NCBI GenBank assembly: GCA_964559175.1
Contig: CAZLGT010000019.1
Location: 6,430-70,429 of the forward strand
DNA: 64,000 bases
From: Mariniphaga sp964559175
Lineage (GTDB): Bacteria > Bacteroidota > Bacteroidia > Bacteroidales > Prolixibacteraceae
Direction of reading: 5' to 3'
The notes under the pieces are model-generated. The model was not told where the DNA came from and did not search any database. It saw nothing but the letters and a program-made list of their open reading frames with translations. The position numbers and the translations under genes were made by a program. This document shows positions 23,840 to 33,382 of this stretch, one piece after another. Position 1 is the first letter of the stretch. Each line of letters begins with the position of its first letter.

Positions 23840-25141
23840 TTAAAAGCTGATAACTGCTTCCAAAACAACTCCACCAAATTCAGCTCCGGCAAACCTGCCG
23901 GTCCAGGCATCACCGTTATAGCTTTGGTCAACGTATTCCAGTTTTGTTAAAACGTTATTGGAAAGAAACCATCCTCCACCCAGATTTAACCGACTGACAT
24001 CCAAATCCTCAGTCGAGCTTTCCCGTTGTTTGCCTTTGACGGTATTGTACCTCCCCGCGAGGTAGAACCTTTCATTTGCCCCGAACCGGTAAAGTAACTC
24101 TCCGGCCAGTTGTGTGAATGCCCCTTCTTTGTATGCCTGCGGTTGCGTAAATTCATTATTTCCGTTTGCCCGTTCAACAATACCGAAAAATTCAAGGCCT
24201 TTAAATTTTATAAACGGGTTAAATTGCAAAGCGGTGAGTTTGCTGAAACGTGCGTTGTATTGTCCGTCGCGCGGGCCGCCCTCAGAATTGCCCTCCTCAT
24301 CCGGAACAGTGAACAGTACATTGTAATACCTTGTCCCTCCGCGGTCGCCGCCGTAAAGGTAAGCGCCATTTGAAGTTCCATTGTTGATATACCATGATCC
24401 GGTAAGACGCACTCTCAGGTCATCGTTAAGCTGCTTATCATATCCCAGTTTACCGTAGAAAGATGGTTTGTTGTCGGTGTTGTCATTGACGGTCACATTT
24501 TGATTAAGTTTCCCGTTTGTTAAACCGATAACGGCAAGTAATCCGTTGTTTTGCAGGGTAACTTCTCCAAATGCTTCCGTGGAGAATGCATCCATCAGGT
24601 AATTTCCCACAAACGGGTTAAAAATTCCCCTTGCATTGTCTGACCGCCTGAAATGGGCATCCCCGTAATTAAATTCATCGAGGCCGATGGTGATAGTTGC
24701 ATACTGCATCAGACCGCTCAAAAACCCGGGGCTGACAAAATCAAGCTTATCCACCTGCATATGCCCACCTTTTATCCATGTTTCATTATGGGCCCTTGAA
24801 GACAGATAGGTTTTCAGATGCATCCTGACCCCATCCAGCAATTGTACATCGAGGTTCAGGTTTGCCGATGGCAGATTAAAATCGGAGCCTAGTTCAACAA
24901 GGTTGCCCGCGGAATTGCTTTGGTTTAAGCTTTGGAACTGCATAGCAAAATCGCCGCCCAAGCGAACTTTGAAACCATCAAATGCGACCGTATCGGTTTT
25001 AGTAGATTCAAATACATTCAGCCCTGTCTTATCATTGGGCCTGAAAAATTGTAACTTGGTTTGTTGTGCGTGTACTATAACCGATGTCATTAACAATAGA
25101 GAAATAAATGTAATGCTGAATTTGTAATTAAATTTTTTCAT
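23840..25141 (-). CDS. outer-membrane porin-like protein
   Basis: The 433-residue protein has a signal peptide (MKKFNYKFSITFISLLLMTSVIVHA) and alternating hydrophobic beta-strands through the whole length, ending in VVLEAVISF with the terminal Phe expected for an outer-membrane barrel. Its strands resemble general porins of Bacteroidota (FKVRLGGDFAMQFQSLNQ, AGRYNTVKGKQ...LNLGGGWFLSNNVLTKLEYVDQ). Substrate is unknown. It lies 12 bp after the YceI gene in the Cus operon, so it may be expressed with metal efflux. Confidence 0.85.
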   Translation of the reverse strand: MKKFNYKFSITFISLLLMTSVIVHAQQTKLQFFRPNDKTGLNVFESTKTDTVAFDGFKVRLGGDFAMQFQSLNQSNSAGNLVELGSDFNLPSANLNLDVQLLDGVRMHLKTYLSSRAHNETWIKGGHMQVDKLDFVSPGFLSGLMQYATITIGLDEFNYGDAHFRRSDNARGIFNPFVGNYLMDAFSTEAFGEVTLQNNGLLAVIGLTNGKLNQNVTVNDNTDNKPSFYGKLGYDKQLNDDLRVRLTGSWYINNGTSNGAYLYGGDRGGTRYYNVLFTVPDEEGNSEGGPRDGQYNARFSKLTALQFNPFIKFKGLEFFGIVERANGNNEFTQPQAYKEGAFTQLAGELLYRFGANERFYLAGRYNTVKGKQRESSTEDLDVSRLNLGGGWFLSNNVLTKLEYVDQSYNGDAWTGRFAGAEFGGVVLEAVISF

Positions 25142-25153
25142 GATATTTGATTT

Positions 25154-25756
25154 TTAATTTGTTGATTTAAAAGCTGTTTCACTAGTTTGTTTAAACGCTG
25201 TTTCAAATGAGAGTTCAAGTTCGTCTCCGGTTTTTATAGTGCCAAACACGGCTTTGGGGGGATCTACCTTAAAATCGGAAAACTTAATTCTATGAGAACC
25301 CAAAAAAAGTACGCCATCTTCCGACAGTTTATAGCTGACCTCCCAATTGGCCATGTTGGAGGTACCAGCAATGGAAAGCCTGATTTTCGCTTTAACCAAT
25401 TCGTCCGTAATGGCTTCTGTTTCTACCAGTTCTAATTGTATCTGAGGATTTTTATTTGCCTGCAAAGCTTCATACGCATTTTTATCCATTGCGTTCTTTC
25501 CGCTTTTTAGGGAAGTAACTGGTAAATCAACAACAAGCGAATTGATGCTAGCAATTTTGCCCTTTACCAGCTTAATACTTGCATTACCTTCGGCTTTGGT
25601 TGATACCATTTCCCAATCGTGAAGGGTAGATGTCCCTTCTACTTTAAATTGCTGATTGGTTGCCAGTACAAAAGAATCCTGGCCATATACCTCTACAGAA
25701 AAAATAATCAGCGATGTAAAGGTTACATATCTAAATATTTGAAATATTTGTTTCAT
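25154..25756 (-). CDS. YceI-family periplasmic protein
   Basis: This 200-residue protein has a signal peptide and the YceI lipocalin-like fold: FKVEGTSTLHDWEMVS at the start of the domain, VVDLPVTSLKSGKNAMDKNAYEALQANKNPQIQLELV in the middle and IKFSDFKVDPPKAVFGTIKTGDELELSFE at the end. YceI proteins bind isoprenoid or lipid ligands in the periplasm and often sit near redox or metal genes. A terminator at 25793-25826 lies between CusB and this gene, so it is expressed by read-through or a promoter I cannot see. Confidence 0.9.
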   Translation of the reverse strand: MKQIFQIFRYVTFTSLIIFSVEVYGQDSFVLATNQQFKVEGTSTLHDWEMVSTKAEGNASIKLVKGKIASINSLVVDLPVTSLKSGKNAMDKNAYEALQANKNPQIQLELVETEAITDELVKAKIRLSIAGTSNMANWEVSYKLSEDGVLFLGSHRIKFSDFKVDPPKAVFGTIKTGDELELSFETAFKQTSETAFKSTN

Positions 25757-25792
25757 TTTATGGCATTTTTAATGGTTTAAAATATATCTCTG

Positions 25793-25826
25793 AAAAACCG
25801 GAAGGAGCCGCAGCCCCTTACCGGTT
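25793..25826 (-). terminator. intrinsic terminator after cusB
   Basis: The minus strand shows ACCGG-t-AAGG...CCTT-CCGG with an inner GC stem, followed by TTTTT. It lies 9 bp after the cusB stop. It would end or reduce transcription from the CusA-CusC-CusB unit before YceI and the porin. Confidence 0.75.
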
Positions 25827-25834
25827 AACTCCTC

Positions 25835-27616
25835 CTACTTCAAGGTTTCCCTTGTTTCTCCACATCCCAGCATATCCTCACCGAAATAAGGGTTGCGTAT
25901 TTCTTTGATTTCACTCAGCCAGTACGCACCCTTGTCGCGGTTGGCCATGGGACAGTACTGGTAATAAGCCGTTTCATTGTCCAGCCCGAACATTTTCAGG
26001 CTTTTGTAAAATGCAAGGTTAAACCGGGCAAACTCCCGGCGTTGTTTTTCAATATCATCAGATTTATTTATTGCATTTACAGCGCTTTCCAAAGCATTTA
26101 ACTGGTCCATCCAGGCCATATGGGCATCGCCTTTTAACAAACCCATGTCAACCGAATTTAAGGCTGTGCTTACTTTTTGTGCCCCGCTGTTTACTTTTTG
26201 CGCATCGGTTTCCACAAACGCATTTTTCATATCGAGGTAAGCTTCATAAACATCAGTAAGCTGAGCTGTAAATTTTGGATCGGCATCAACCGGCTCAACA
26301 GGGGGGGCACTTGCTCCGCCCATGTCCATTCCGCCGTGGTTGTGCCCGGTCATGGCCGGGCCGCCAGCCGGGTTCATCATACTTGGTTTCCCCGCCAGTT
26401 GGGCGGCCGCATCAATACTGAATGTGCCGTTTATTGCTATCTCTTCGCCTTCCCGGAGGCCGCTTTCTACAATAAAACTTTCGCCCAATGCGGGGCCGAG
26501 GCTTACTTCGCGCATCAAAAAACTCACGCCCTGGTCGGTTTCCGATTTCAAATAAACCACCGAACGCTCGCCGGTCCACATAACGGCTGTTTTTGGAACA
26601 ACCACAGCGCCTGACCGGTTGGCCAATTTTGCTTCAACTGTACCCGATGCAAACATTTCGGGTTTGAGTTTCAACCCCCGGTTAACGACTTCAATCCGGG
26701 CTTTTGCCACCCGCGTTTTCGGGTCAATTACAGGGTCGAGAAAAGAAATTATGCCTGAAAACGATTCGCCGGGAAGGGAAGCAACGGTAAATTCAACTTT
26801 ATCGCCTTTTTTCACCCACGGCATATCCGATTCATAGACATCGAAAAGTACCCACACTTTTGAAAGGTCGGCAATTTCGTAAATGGCCTGGCCTCGACGG
26901 ATATAATCCCCTGGGTTGACCATTTTTTTTGTCACATAACCCGATACATCGGCCTGCACATCAAAAGTTTCTTTGGCAGTTTCAGATTTTAAAATTTGCT
27001 CAATCTGGTTGTCGGTCAGTTTCCAGTTTTTTAGCTTTTCTTTGGCCGAGTTAAAAAGCTGTGGCTGCGACTCTTTTATTTTTTGCGCTTCAAACAACTC
27101 TTCCTGTGCAGTTACCAAATCGGGCGAATACACCGATGCAATGACCTGTCCTTTCTTAACGTACTCGCCGGTGAAATTCACCATCAGGTTTTCAACCCTT
27201 CCGGGTATGTGCGATGATTGGGAATAAACCAAACGCTCGTCAGATTGCACTTTCCCGTTTAAACGCACCTGCTTTACCGGGTCCATCGAGCCCACCATTG
27301 CGGTATTGATATTGGCCAGTTGCATGGCCGTGTGCGACATGCTAATGGCCATTGGGTCAACCCCGCTGTTCTGTTCATCGTCGAGCGGGATTAAATCCAT
27401 TCCGCATATAGGGCAGTCGCCCGGCTCGTTTTGGCGGATTTGCGGGTGCATAGAGCACGTCCAAATAGTTTCACCAGCGACTTCTTCTCCAATGTGTTCA
27501 TGTTGATTTTCATCGGTGGTTTTACTTTGCGAACCTCCAAAAATCAGCCAGCCCAGTAATAAACCTGCGGTCAGTGTTGACAAGGCAATAATTATTGTTT
27601 TCCTGTTTGTTTTCAT
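25835..27616 (-). CDS. cusB: CusB-type RND membrane-fusion protein with heavy-metal-binding and DUF3347 domains
   Basis: The 593-residue periplasmic adaptor joins the CusA pump to a TolC channel. After an N-terminal anchor (about 7-27) comes one heavy-metal-binding domain (IWTCSMHPQIRQNEPGDC, CPICGM, C54/C68/C71), then the usual adaptor core (barrel-sandwich and coiled-coil: YSQSSHIPGRVENLMV, GDYIRRGQAIYEIADLSKVWVLFDVYE). A Met/His/Gly-rich linker (GGPAMTGHNHGGMDMGG) leads to a C-terminal DUF3347 domain with YCPMANRDKGAYWLSE and MLGCGETRETL. Typical CusB has about 400 residues; the two added metal-binding domains account for the extra length. The gene lies 2 bp from cusC. Confidence 0.95.
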   Translation of the reverse strand: MKTNRKTIIIALSTLTAGLLLGWLIFGGSQSKTTDENQHEHIGEEVAGETIWTCSMHPQIRQNEPGDCPICGMDLIPLDDEQNSGVDPMAISMSHTAMQLANINTAMVGSMDPVKQVRLNGKVQSDERLVYSQSSHIPGRVENLMVNFTGEYVKKGQVIASVYSPDLVTAQEELFEAQKIKESQPQLFNSAKEKLKNWKLTDNQIEQILKSETAKETFDVQADVSGYVTKKMVNPGDYIRRGQAIYEIADLSKVWVLFDVYESDMPWVKKGDKVEFTVASLPGESFSGIISFLDPVIDPKTRVAKARIEVVNRGLKLKPEMFASGTVEAKLANRSGAVVVPKTAVMWTGERSVVYLKSETDQGVSFLMREVSLGPALGESFIVESGLREGEEIAINGTFSIDAAAQLAGKPSMMNPAGGPAMTGHNHGGMDMGGASAPPVEPVDADPKFTAQLTDVYEAYLDMKNAFVETDAQKVNSGAQKVSTALNSVDMGLLKGDAHMAWMDQLNALESAVNAINKSDDIEKQRREFARFNLAFYKSLKMFGLDNETAYYQYCPMANRDKGAYWLSEIKEIRNPYFGEDMLGCGETRETLK

Positions 27617-27618
27617 TA

Positions 27619-28851
27619 TTAATATGTTTTTGCAGTGATATAATTCAATTTTGAAACAGCTATCTGGTATTGAACCTCTGCCGTAGCCATCATTTTTTCG
27701 TATTTCAGTAGTTGCTGTTGCATACGCAGCACTTCTTCAAACTCTTTCCCGGAGTTACCGTAAGCGCTGAATAACAGGTTCAACGTTTGCCTGGTCTCCA
27801 TGATTTGTGCCTCGTACAAGTCAATTAATTCTAACTGTTGCTGTACCTGAAACCAGGCTGATTCATAAGTTGAAATAAGTGAGTTGGCGGTTTCGTCTTT
27901 TTGAAGGGAATAGCTTTCCTGCATCAGTTGTGCCTCTTTTTCGGCAGCGTTATACTTTTTCCTGAAAATGGGGATAGTCGCCGAAACCATCGGCATCAAT
28001 ATATTTTTCCCATTATCGGGCATACTCACATCGCTGCGTTTACCAACAATAGCATAATCCAACCCGATACCCAATTTTGGCAAACCCTGCTTTTGCGCCA
28101 CTATTTCATTGGCTTCGCTGGCTTTTATTTTCAGGTCCAGTGCATTCAACACCGGGTTGTTGGCCAGCAACGAATCTTTCCGAAAGTTTTCCGGCAAAAA
28201 TTCTATAGCCAACGAATCATTTATAACCACAACCTCGTTTTCATCCCTGTTGAGCAATTTGTTAAATGCTGCAAGCAACGGTTTTTCTTTTTTGTTGAGA
28301 ATGCTGAGGTTGGTAGTTGCATCCTTCAGCATAATGTCCACCCGCAACACATCTACCATGGGCGCCGTTCCGTTTTTAAACTTCGAATTGGCAATGGTTT
28401 TATACGATTGCAGGATGTCTATGTTTTCCTGCTCAACCTGTCTCCATTGTTCCAGTTCGTACAGCGGATAATATGCTGCTGCAACATCGTAAAACAATTT
28501 GTTACGTGCATCGAGAAACGACTGGTATTTGGCTTCTGCCATCAAAGCTGCCGCATCGCCCTGCGCTTCCAAAGTCCCGAACCAGGGGAACATCTGGGTG
28601 AGCGAAAATTTTGCCCTTTGCGGACCCACCCGGGTTTCCACCGGCGAAAGAAAATACCCAAAAGAAAACGAGGGGTCGGGCAGAGCGCTTACCTGCGGAA
28701 TTTTTTGCAGCGCAGCTTCAAATTCCTTGTATCTGGCCTGTAGGCCGGGATTGTTTTCTGCCGCTGTTTGAAGATATTCATCCAACGTTTGGGCCTGACC
28801 CGCTGTAATTCCCAGAATTGTCAGGAAAAATATATTTATAATGAATCTCAT
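27619..28851 (-). CDS. cusC: TolC-family outer-membrane efflux channel (CusC-like)
   Basis: The 410-residue protein has a signal peptide (MRFIINIFFLTILGITAGQAQ) and two similar halves of long alpha-helices typical of TolC-like channels (LDEYLQTAAENNPGLQARYKEFEAALQKIPQVSALPDPSFSFGYFL; second half beginning KASEANEIVAQKQGLPKLGIGLDYAIVGKR). It completes the tripartite Cu(I)/Ag(I) exporter with the 5'-overlapping cusA (4 bp) and cusB (2 bp gap). Confidence 0.94.
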   Translation of the reverse strand: MRFIINIFFLTILGITAGQAQTLDEYLQTAAENNPGLQARYKEFEAALQKIPQVSALPDPSFSFGYFLSPVETRVGPQRAKFSLTQMFPWFGTLEAQGDAAALMAEAKYQSFLDARNKLFYDVAAAYYPLYELEQWRQVEQENIDILQSYKTIANSKFKNGTAPMVDVLRVDIMLKDATTNLSILNKKEKPLLAAFNKLLNRDENEVVVINDSLAIEFLPENFRKDSLLANNPVLNALDLKIKASEANEIVAQKQGLPKLGIGLDYAIVGKRSDVSMPDNGKNILMPMVSATIPIFRKKYNAAEKEAQLMQESYSLQKDETANSLISTYESAWFQVQQQLELIDLYEAQIMETRQTLNLLFSAYGNSGKEFEEVLRMQQQLLKYEKMMATAEVQYQIAVSKLNYITAKTY

Positions 28852-31800
28852 AATTGTATCTTTTTAAGTTTGCGTTCTTCGCGCATCGAATAAAGAACCG
28901 GTACAATAAAATAGGTGACGGCCGCAAACATCATCCCCCCAAAAGCCGGTATGGCCATCGGTATCATGATATCGGCGCCGCGGCCGGTGGAGGTAAGAAT
29001 AGGCAGCAGGGCAATAATTGTTGTTGCCGAAGTCATTGCCGCCGGCCTGATTCTGCGGTATCCCGCTTCCACCACTGCCGCCCTCACTCCACTGAGATTA
29101 TCGGTTTTGTTACGGGCAAAGCTTTGGTCGAGGTAGGTAGCCATTAAAACACCATCATCGGTGGCAATACCAAAGAGCGCTATAAAACCGACCCAAACTG
29201 CAACACTCAGGTTGATGGTGTGCATCTGGAAAAGGTCGCGCATGTTGGTTCCAAATAGGGAAAAATCGACAAACCAGCCCTGTCCGTAAAGCCAAATCAT
29301 CATAAACCCTCCGCTGAACGCCATCGCAATTCCAGTGAACACCATCAGTGATGTCGATACTGATTTAAACTGAAAGTAGAGAATCAGAAATACAATGACC
29401 AATACCAACGGTACAATGATGGAGAGTCGTTTTTCGGCCCGCACCTGGTTTTCGTAACTTCCCGAAAACTTGTAACTAATGCCCGAGGGTACATTTAAAT
29501 CGCCTGAATCAATCCGGGCCTGAATCGCATTTTGTGCATCGTTGACTACCCCCACTTCTGAATATCCAACACGTTTGTCAAACAAAACATACCCCACCAA
29601 AAAAGTCTCTTCGCTTTTAATGGCCTGGGGCCCCCTTACATATTCAAAATCGACAATCTGGGAGATTGGAATTTGCGCCCCGGTTGGTGTTGGTATCAGG
29701 ATATTACCGAGCGATTCGGGGTTGTCCCTGAGTTCGCGGGGATAGCGTACCCGCACCGGAAAACGTTCGCGGCCTTCCACGGTAGAAGTGATTTTCATTC
29801 CGCCAATGGCCGTTTCTATCGCCTGCTGCACATCTTCCACATTCAAACCGTAGCGGGATATTTTTTCACGGTTAATGTTCAGGTGCAGGTAGGGTTTCCC
29901 CACAATCCGGTCGGCAAAAACCGCTTCAGCTTTCACCGAGGGGACTTCTTTCAGGATTTCCTCCAGTTTCATCCCGAAGTTTTCAATTGTGCCAAGATCC
30001 GGGCCGTAAACTTTAATCCCCATGGGGGCGCGCATACCGGTTTGCAACATCACCAAACGGGTTTCGATGGGTTGCAGTTTAGGGGCTGAAGTTACGCCCG
30101 GGATTTTGGTCACTTTCACAATTTCATCCCAAATATCGTCGGGCGATTTGATTTCCTCCCGCCAGTTACGAAAATAAGCGCCTTTGGTGTCGGGGATGAG
30201 GTCCTGGTATAGTACACCACGTTGTAAAGCTTCTTTATTGGAAAGCGTATCTCCGGTGCTGAGTATAAAGCGGTCATTTTTATCTGTTTTGAACCGTATC
30301 CGGTGGCCTTTTTCGTTCAGCATGTATTCCGGCCGGTAATTAATCACGTTTTCGTACATGGAAATGGGGGCCGGGTCGAGCGCCGACTCTACCCTTCCCA
30401 GTTTTCCTACCGTCAGTTCCACTTCAGGGATGTTGGTCAGCAACATGTCCAGTTGCCCCAAAACTTTCCGGTTGTATTCAAACCCGGAGTGGGGCATGGA
30501 AGTCGGCATGAGCAGGAAACTTCCTTCATTGAGCGAGGGCATAAATTCTTTCCCGATGGCTGGGAAAGTGTGGGTTAACCCTGACCACACTTTGGTGGTG
30601 CGGATGTTCCATCCTACCGTGTCGAACCCTTTTGCCACAAAACCAAACATATTGTTGAAACCCATCCAGGTAGTTGCCCCGAAGAGAATTAAAAGAGAAG
30701 GTATCAGCAGAAACGCGACTTTGTGGTTCAAGCACCATCGGAGAATGGGTTTGTAAAAATATTCAAGAATGATGAAAAACCCTAAAATAAGAATTACCAT
30801 CAGGGCAACGAATAAAATATTCATCACCAGACTTTTGGAAGGCCCTAAAGGCAACCAGTATTTGGACAGTAGCCAAATTACCGCGATTAACACAATTATA
30901 ACTTCGGCGTGGTTAAATAACCATAGTGCAAATGCTTTCATTTTTTGTTGAAATGAGGGACCAGATTTTGCCACGCCTTCAGTAGGGGCTGAAAGCTTAT
31001 CGATTTCAACAGTTTTTTTCCTCAATTCTTTTACGAAACCCACAACACCAAATGCCAGTAGTATCATTCCGCCCCAGGTCTGCCCGGCAATAAGCGCAGC
31101 AATTCCAATAGGAATCAGCGCGATATTGAGCCACTTCCTGATTTTGTTATTTTGAATTTTCGCCCCAAAAAACCAATGGGCAAGCGTAGGCATAATAAGC
31201 AACGAAACCAAAAGGGCGGCAACGAGTGCAAACGTTTTGGTAAATGCCAGCGGCCCAAACAGTTTTCCTTCTGCCGCCTGCATGGTAAATACCGGGATAA
31301 AACTTACAATGGTAGTAGAAACCGCTGTAAGTATGGCAGAACTTACCTCCGAAGCCCCGTTGTAAATAGTGGTTATGAGCTTCTGTTCAGGCGGCGATTC
31401 ATCGATATGTTTTATGATGTTTTCGGAGAGGATGACCCCCAAATCGACCATCGTCCCAATGGCAATGGCAATACCCGAAAGCGCCACAATGTTGGCATCA
31501 ACGCCAAAATAGCGCATGGCAATAAAAACCATCAGCACGGCAATGGGCAACAAGCTGGAAATCAGAAAGGATGCCCGTAAATTGTAAACCATCACGATAA
31601 CCACCAATATAACAATGAGAATCTGAAGGGAAATGGCCTCTTCCAGAGTTCCCAGTGTTTCGTAAATAAGGCCTGAACGGTCGTAAAAAGGCACAATGGT
31701 TAACTGGCTTTCGGTCCCGTCGGGTAAAACCTTTTTGGGCAATCCGGGTGAAATTTCGCTGATTTTAGCTTTTACATTATTAATAACGTGCAAAGGGTTC

Positions 31801-32732
31801 GCTCCGTAACGTGCCACTACCACGCCGCCAACCACTTCGGCGCCATCCTTGTCTAAAGCGCCACGCCGGGTTGCGGGTCCCAGGCTAACCACGCCAATAT
31901 CCTGAATCCGGATTGGGACATTTTCCTGCACTGCAACAACGGCTTTTTCAATGTCTTCTACTTTTTTAACGTAGCCCAACCCGCGCACCAGGTATTCCGC
32001 CTGGTTGATTTCGATGGTTTTAGCGCCCACATCGCGGTTCGATTTCTGTACCGCCATCATTACTTTGTGCAGCGGTATGTTGTAAGCTTTCAGCGCATCA
32101 GGGTTTACGTCGATTTGGTACTCCTGCACAAAGCCGCCAATGGATGCCACCTCTGAAACTCCTTCCGTGGCATTTAACCCGTATTTTACATAGAAATCCT
32201 GTACGGTGCGTATTTCGTGCAAATCCCAGCCGCCGGTGGGGTTGCCGTTTTTGTCGCGGCCTTCGATGGTATACCAGTACACCTGCCCAAGGGCAGTTGC
32301 ATCGGGGCCGAGCGCAGGCTGTACCCCCTCGGGCAATAATCCGGCTGGCAGCGAAGCCAATTTTTCGAGAATCCGCGAACGCGACCAGTAAAATTCAACA
32401 TCTTCCGAGAAAATGATGAAAATGCTGGAAAAACCAAAAATAGATGAACTACGGATTGATTTTACGCCCGGAATACCGAGCAAATAAGTGGTGAGCGGAT
32501 ATGAAACCTGGTCCTCAATGTCCTGGGGCGAACGGCCCGGCCATTGGGTAAATACAATTTGCTGGTTTTCGCCAATGTCGGGGATGGCATCCACCGGTAC
32601 CGGGTCTTGAGGTAAAACACCTGTATCCCAGCCAAAGGGTGAAGTTACAATTCCCCAACTCACAAAAAGTATGAGGACTAACGATGTAACCAGCTTATTT
32701 TCAAGAAAAAAACGGATAATTCTGTTTAACAT
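28848..32732 (-). CDS. cusA: CusA/CzcA-family heavy-metal RND efflux pump
   Basis: The 1294-residue inner-membrane pump shows the HME-RND start (IIRFFLENKLVTSLVLILFVSWG, DAIPDIGENQQIVFTQWPGRSPQDIEDQVSYPLTTYLLGIPGV) and the TM4 motif GIAIAIGTMVDLGVILSENIIKH with proton-relay acidic residues. Also present are LQTGMRAPMGIKVYGPD in the substrate region and SATTIIALLPILTSTGRGADIMIPMAIPAFGGMM near the end. Usual length is about 1040; extra segments include four or so additional hydrophobic stretches at about 535-690 and an insert near 1180-1200. The Met-containing segment suggests Cu(I)/Ag(I). It is preceded by the HYC/CC protein and operator site E. Confidence 0.96.
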   Translation of the reverse strand: MLNRIIRFFLENKLVTSLVLILFVSWGIVTSPFGWDTGVLPQDPVPVDAIPDIGENQQIVFTQWPGRSPQDIEDQVSYPLTTYLLGIPGVKSIRSSSIFGFSSIFIIFSEDVEFYWSRSRILEKLASLPAGLLPEGVQPALGPDATALGQVYWYTIEGRDKNGNPTGGWDLHEIRTVQDFYVKYGLNATEGVSEVASIGGFVQEYQIDVNPDALKAYNIPLHKVMMAVQKSNRDVGAKTIEINQAEYLVRGLGYVKKVEDIEKAVVAVQENVPIRIQDIGVVSLGPATRRGALDKDGAEVVGGVVVARYGANPLHVINNVKAKISEISPGLPKKVLPDGTESQLTIVPFYDRSGLIYETLGTLEEAISLQILIVILVVIVMVYNLRASFLISSLLPIAVLMVFIAMRYFGVDANIVALSGIAIAIGTMVDLGVILSENIIKHIDESPPEQKLITTIYNGASEVSSAILTAVSTTIVSFIPVFTMQAAEGKLFGPLAFTKTFALVAALLVSLLIMPTLAHWFFGAKIQNNKIRKWLNIALIPIGIAALIAGQTWGGMILLAFGVVGFVKELRKKTVEIDKLSAPTEGVAKSGPSFQQKMKAFALWLFNHAEVIIVLIAVIWLLSKYWLPLGPSKSLVMNILFVALMVILILGFFIILEYFYKPILRWCLNHKVAFLLIPSLLILFGATTWMGFNNMFGFVAKGFDTVGWNIRTTKVWSGLTHTFPAIGKEFMPSLNEGSFLLMPTSMPHSGFEYNRKVLGQLDMLLTNIPEVELTVGKLGRVESALDPAPISMYENVINYRPEYMLNEKGHRIRFKTDKNDRFILSTGDTLSNKEALQRGVLYQDLIPDTKGAYFRNWREEIKSPDDIWDEIVKVTKIPGVTSAPKLQPIETRLVMLQTGMRAPMGIKVYGPDLGTIENFGMKLEEILKEVPSVKAEAVFADRIVGKPYLHLNINREKISRYGLNVEDVQQAIETAIGGMKITSTVEGRERFPVRVRYPRELRDNPESLGNILIPTPTGAQIPISQIVDFEYVRGPQAIKSEETFLVGYVLFDKRVGYSEVGVVNDAQNAIQARIDSGDLNVPSGISYKFSGSYENQVRAEKRLSIIVPLVLVIVFLILYFQFKSVSTSLMVFTGIAMAFSGGFMMIWLYGQGWFVDFSLFGTNMRDLFQMHTINLSVAVWVGFIALFGIATDDGVLMATYLDQSFARNKTDNLSGVRAAVVEAGYRRIRPAAMTSATTIIALLPILTSTGRGADIMIPMAIPAFGGMMFAAVTYFIVPVLYSMREERKLKKIQL

Positions 32733-32775
32733 GAAATTTCGATTATGAGTTTTATAATGATTAATAAAATACTTA

Positions 32776-32804
32776 GAGGGTTTTTGTACGTCACAAAAAC
32801 CTCC
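32776..32804 (-). terminator. hairpin between the HYC/CC protein and cusA
   Basis: The plus strand reads GAGG-g-TTTTTGT-acgtc-ACAAAAA-CCTC. On the minus strand it lies 18 bp after the stop of the small protein gene and about 45 bp before cusA. The U-run after it is weak (AAGTATTTTATT). It may act as a partial terminator lowering cusA expression relative to the first gene. Confidence 0.5.
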
Positions 32805-32821
32805 TGTTAATCATAATAATA

Positions 32822-33196
32822 TCATAAACGATATACCTGCTTCAGGGAAAGTGTTTTTTGAATGGGAAGTAAAGGGGGTGTTTCAATAAAATTAAGACCT
32901 GCTACTTCCAGTTCAGGAGAATTTAATAATACCTCTGTGAACAAGTCATGCCCCAAAATATCAAGTTCTGCTAAAACCGGAATGGTTGAAATTGGAGGAG
33001 TATGAAAATCCTCCTGCACTTTAAAAAAATGAGCTTCATCGTGGCAGCAATCACCCATATCACATTTATCGTTGTTCAAACCATTAACGGAAACAGAATA
33101 CAGGTCTCCCTGACAATAATGTTTTGACACAGCCATCCCTATTGTTGAAACCAACAACAGGAGAGATAAAATAATATGACTGATTCTTTTTAACAT
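32822..33196 (-). CDS. small secreted HYC/CC protein upstream of cusA
   Basis: The 124-residue protein has a signal peptide (MLKRISHIILSLLLLVSTIGMAVS) followed by KHYCQGDLYSVSVNG, then CDMGDCCHDEAHFF. The 'HYC ... CxxxxCC' pattern is seen in small Bacteroidota proteins that stand directly upstream of heavy-metal RND pumps. Cys and His suggest copper binding. The remaining ~70 residues are without recognisable motif. It is the first gene after promoter E, with a long leader of about 110 nt. Confidence 0.8.
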   Translation of the reverse strand: MLKRISHIILSLLLLVSTIGMAVSKHYCQGDLYSVSVNGLNNDKCDMGDCCHDEAHFFKVQEDFHTPPISTIPVLAELDILGHDLFTEVLLNSPELEVAGLNFIETPPLLPIQKTLSLKQVYRL

Positions 33197-33313
33197 TATT
33201 CGACAAATAAAACAAATAATTTCTAAAAGTGTTCCTTTAAAATTGATAATTTTTGTTAATTTGAAATAACAAGGGATTATTTATCCGGTGTTTTTCAAAT
33301 CATCAAACTGATG

Positions 33314-33375
33314 CAAATATACAGTGATAAAAAAAATTAATGTTATATAATTTTGGAAAAATTGTATAAAATTTT
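33314..33375 (-). promoter_or_regulatory. promoter with shared operator, site E
   Basis: Given on the plus strand: CAAATATA (33314-33321; perfect TATATTTG), 19 bp, TGTTATA (33341-33347), N13, ATTGTATAAAATTTT (33361-33375). The inner element has one change (TGTTACA to TGTTATA, the same change as in site F) and the distance to the -7 box is 19 instead of 20. It drives the HYC/CC protein and the Cus efflux genes. The rest of the 186-bp gap (33197-33382) shows no other signal. Confidence 0.68.
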
Positions 33376-33382
33376 GTGTCTA

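Noticed and set aside
27901..28743. Plus-strand frame of about 280 codons opposite the TolC-like gene
   Set aside because: Antisense to a well-supported channel gene; no recognisable domain.
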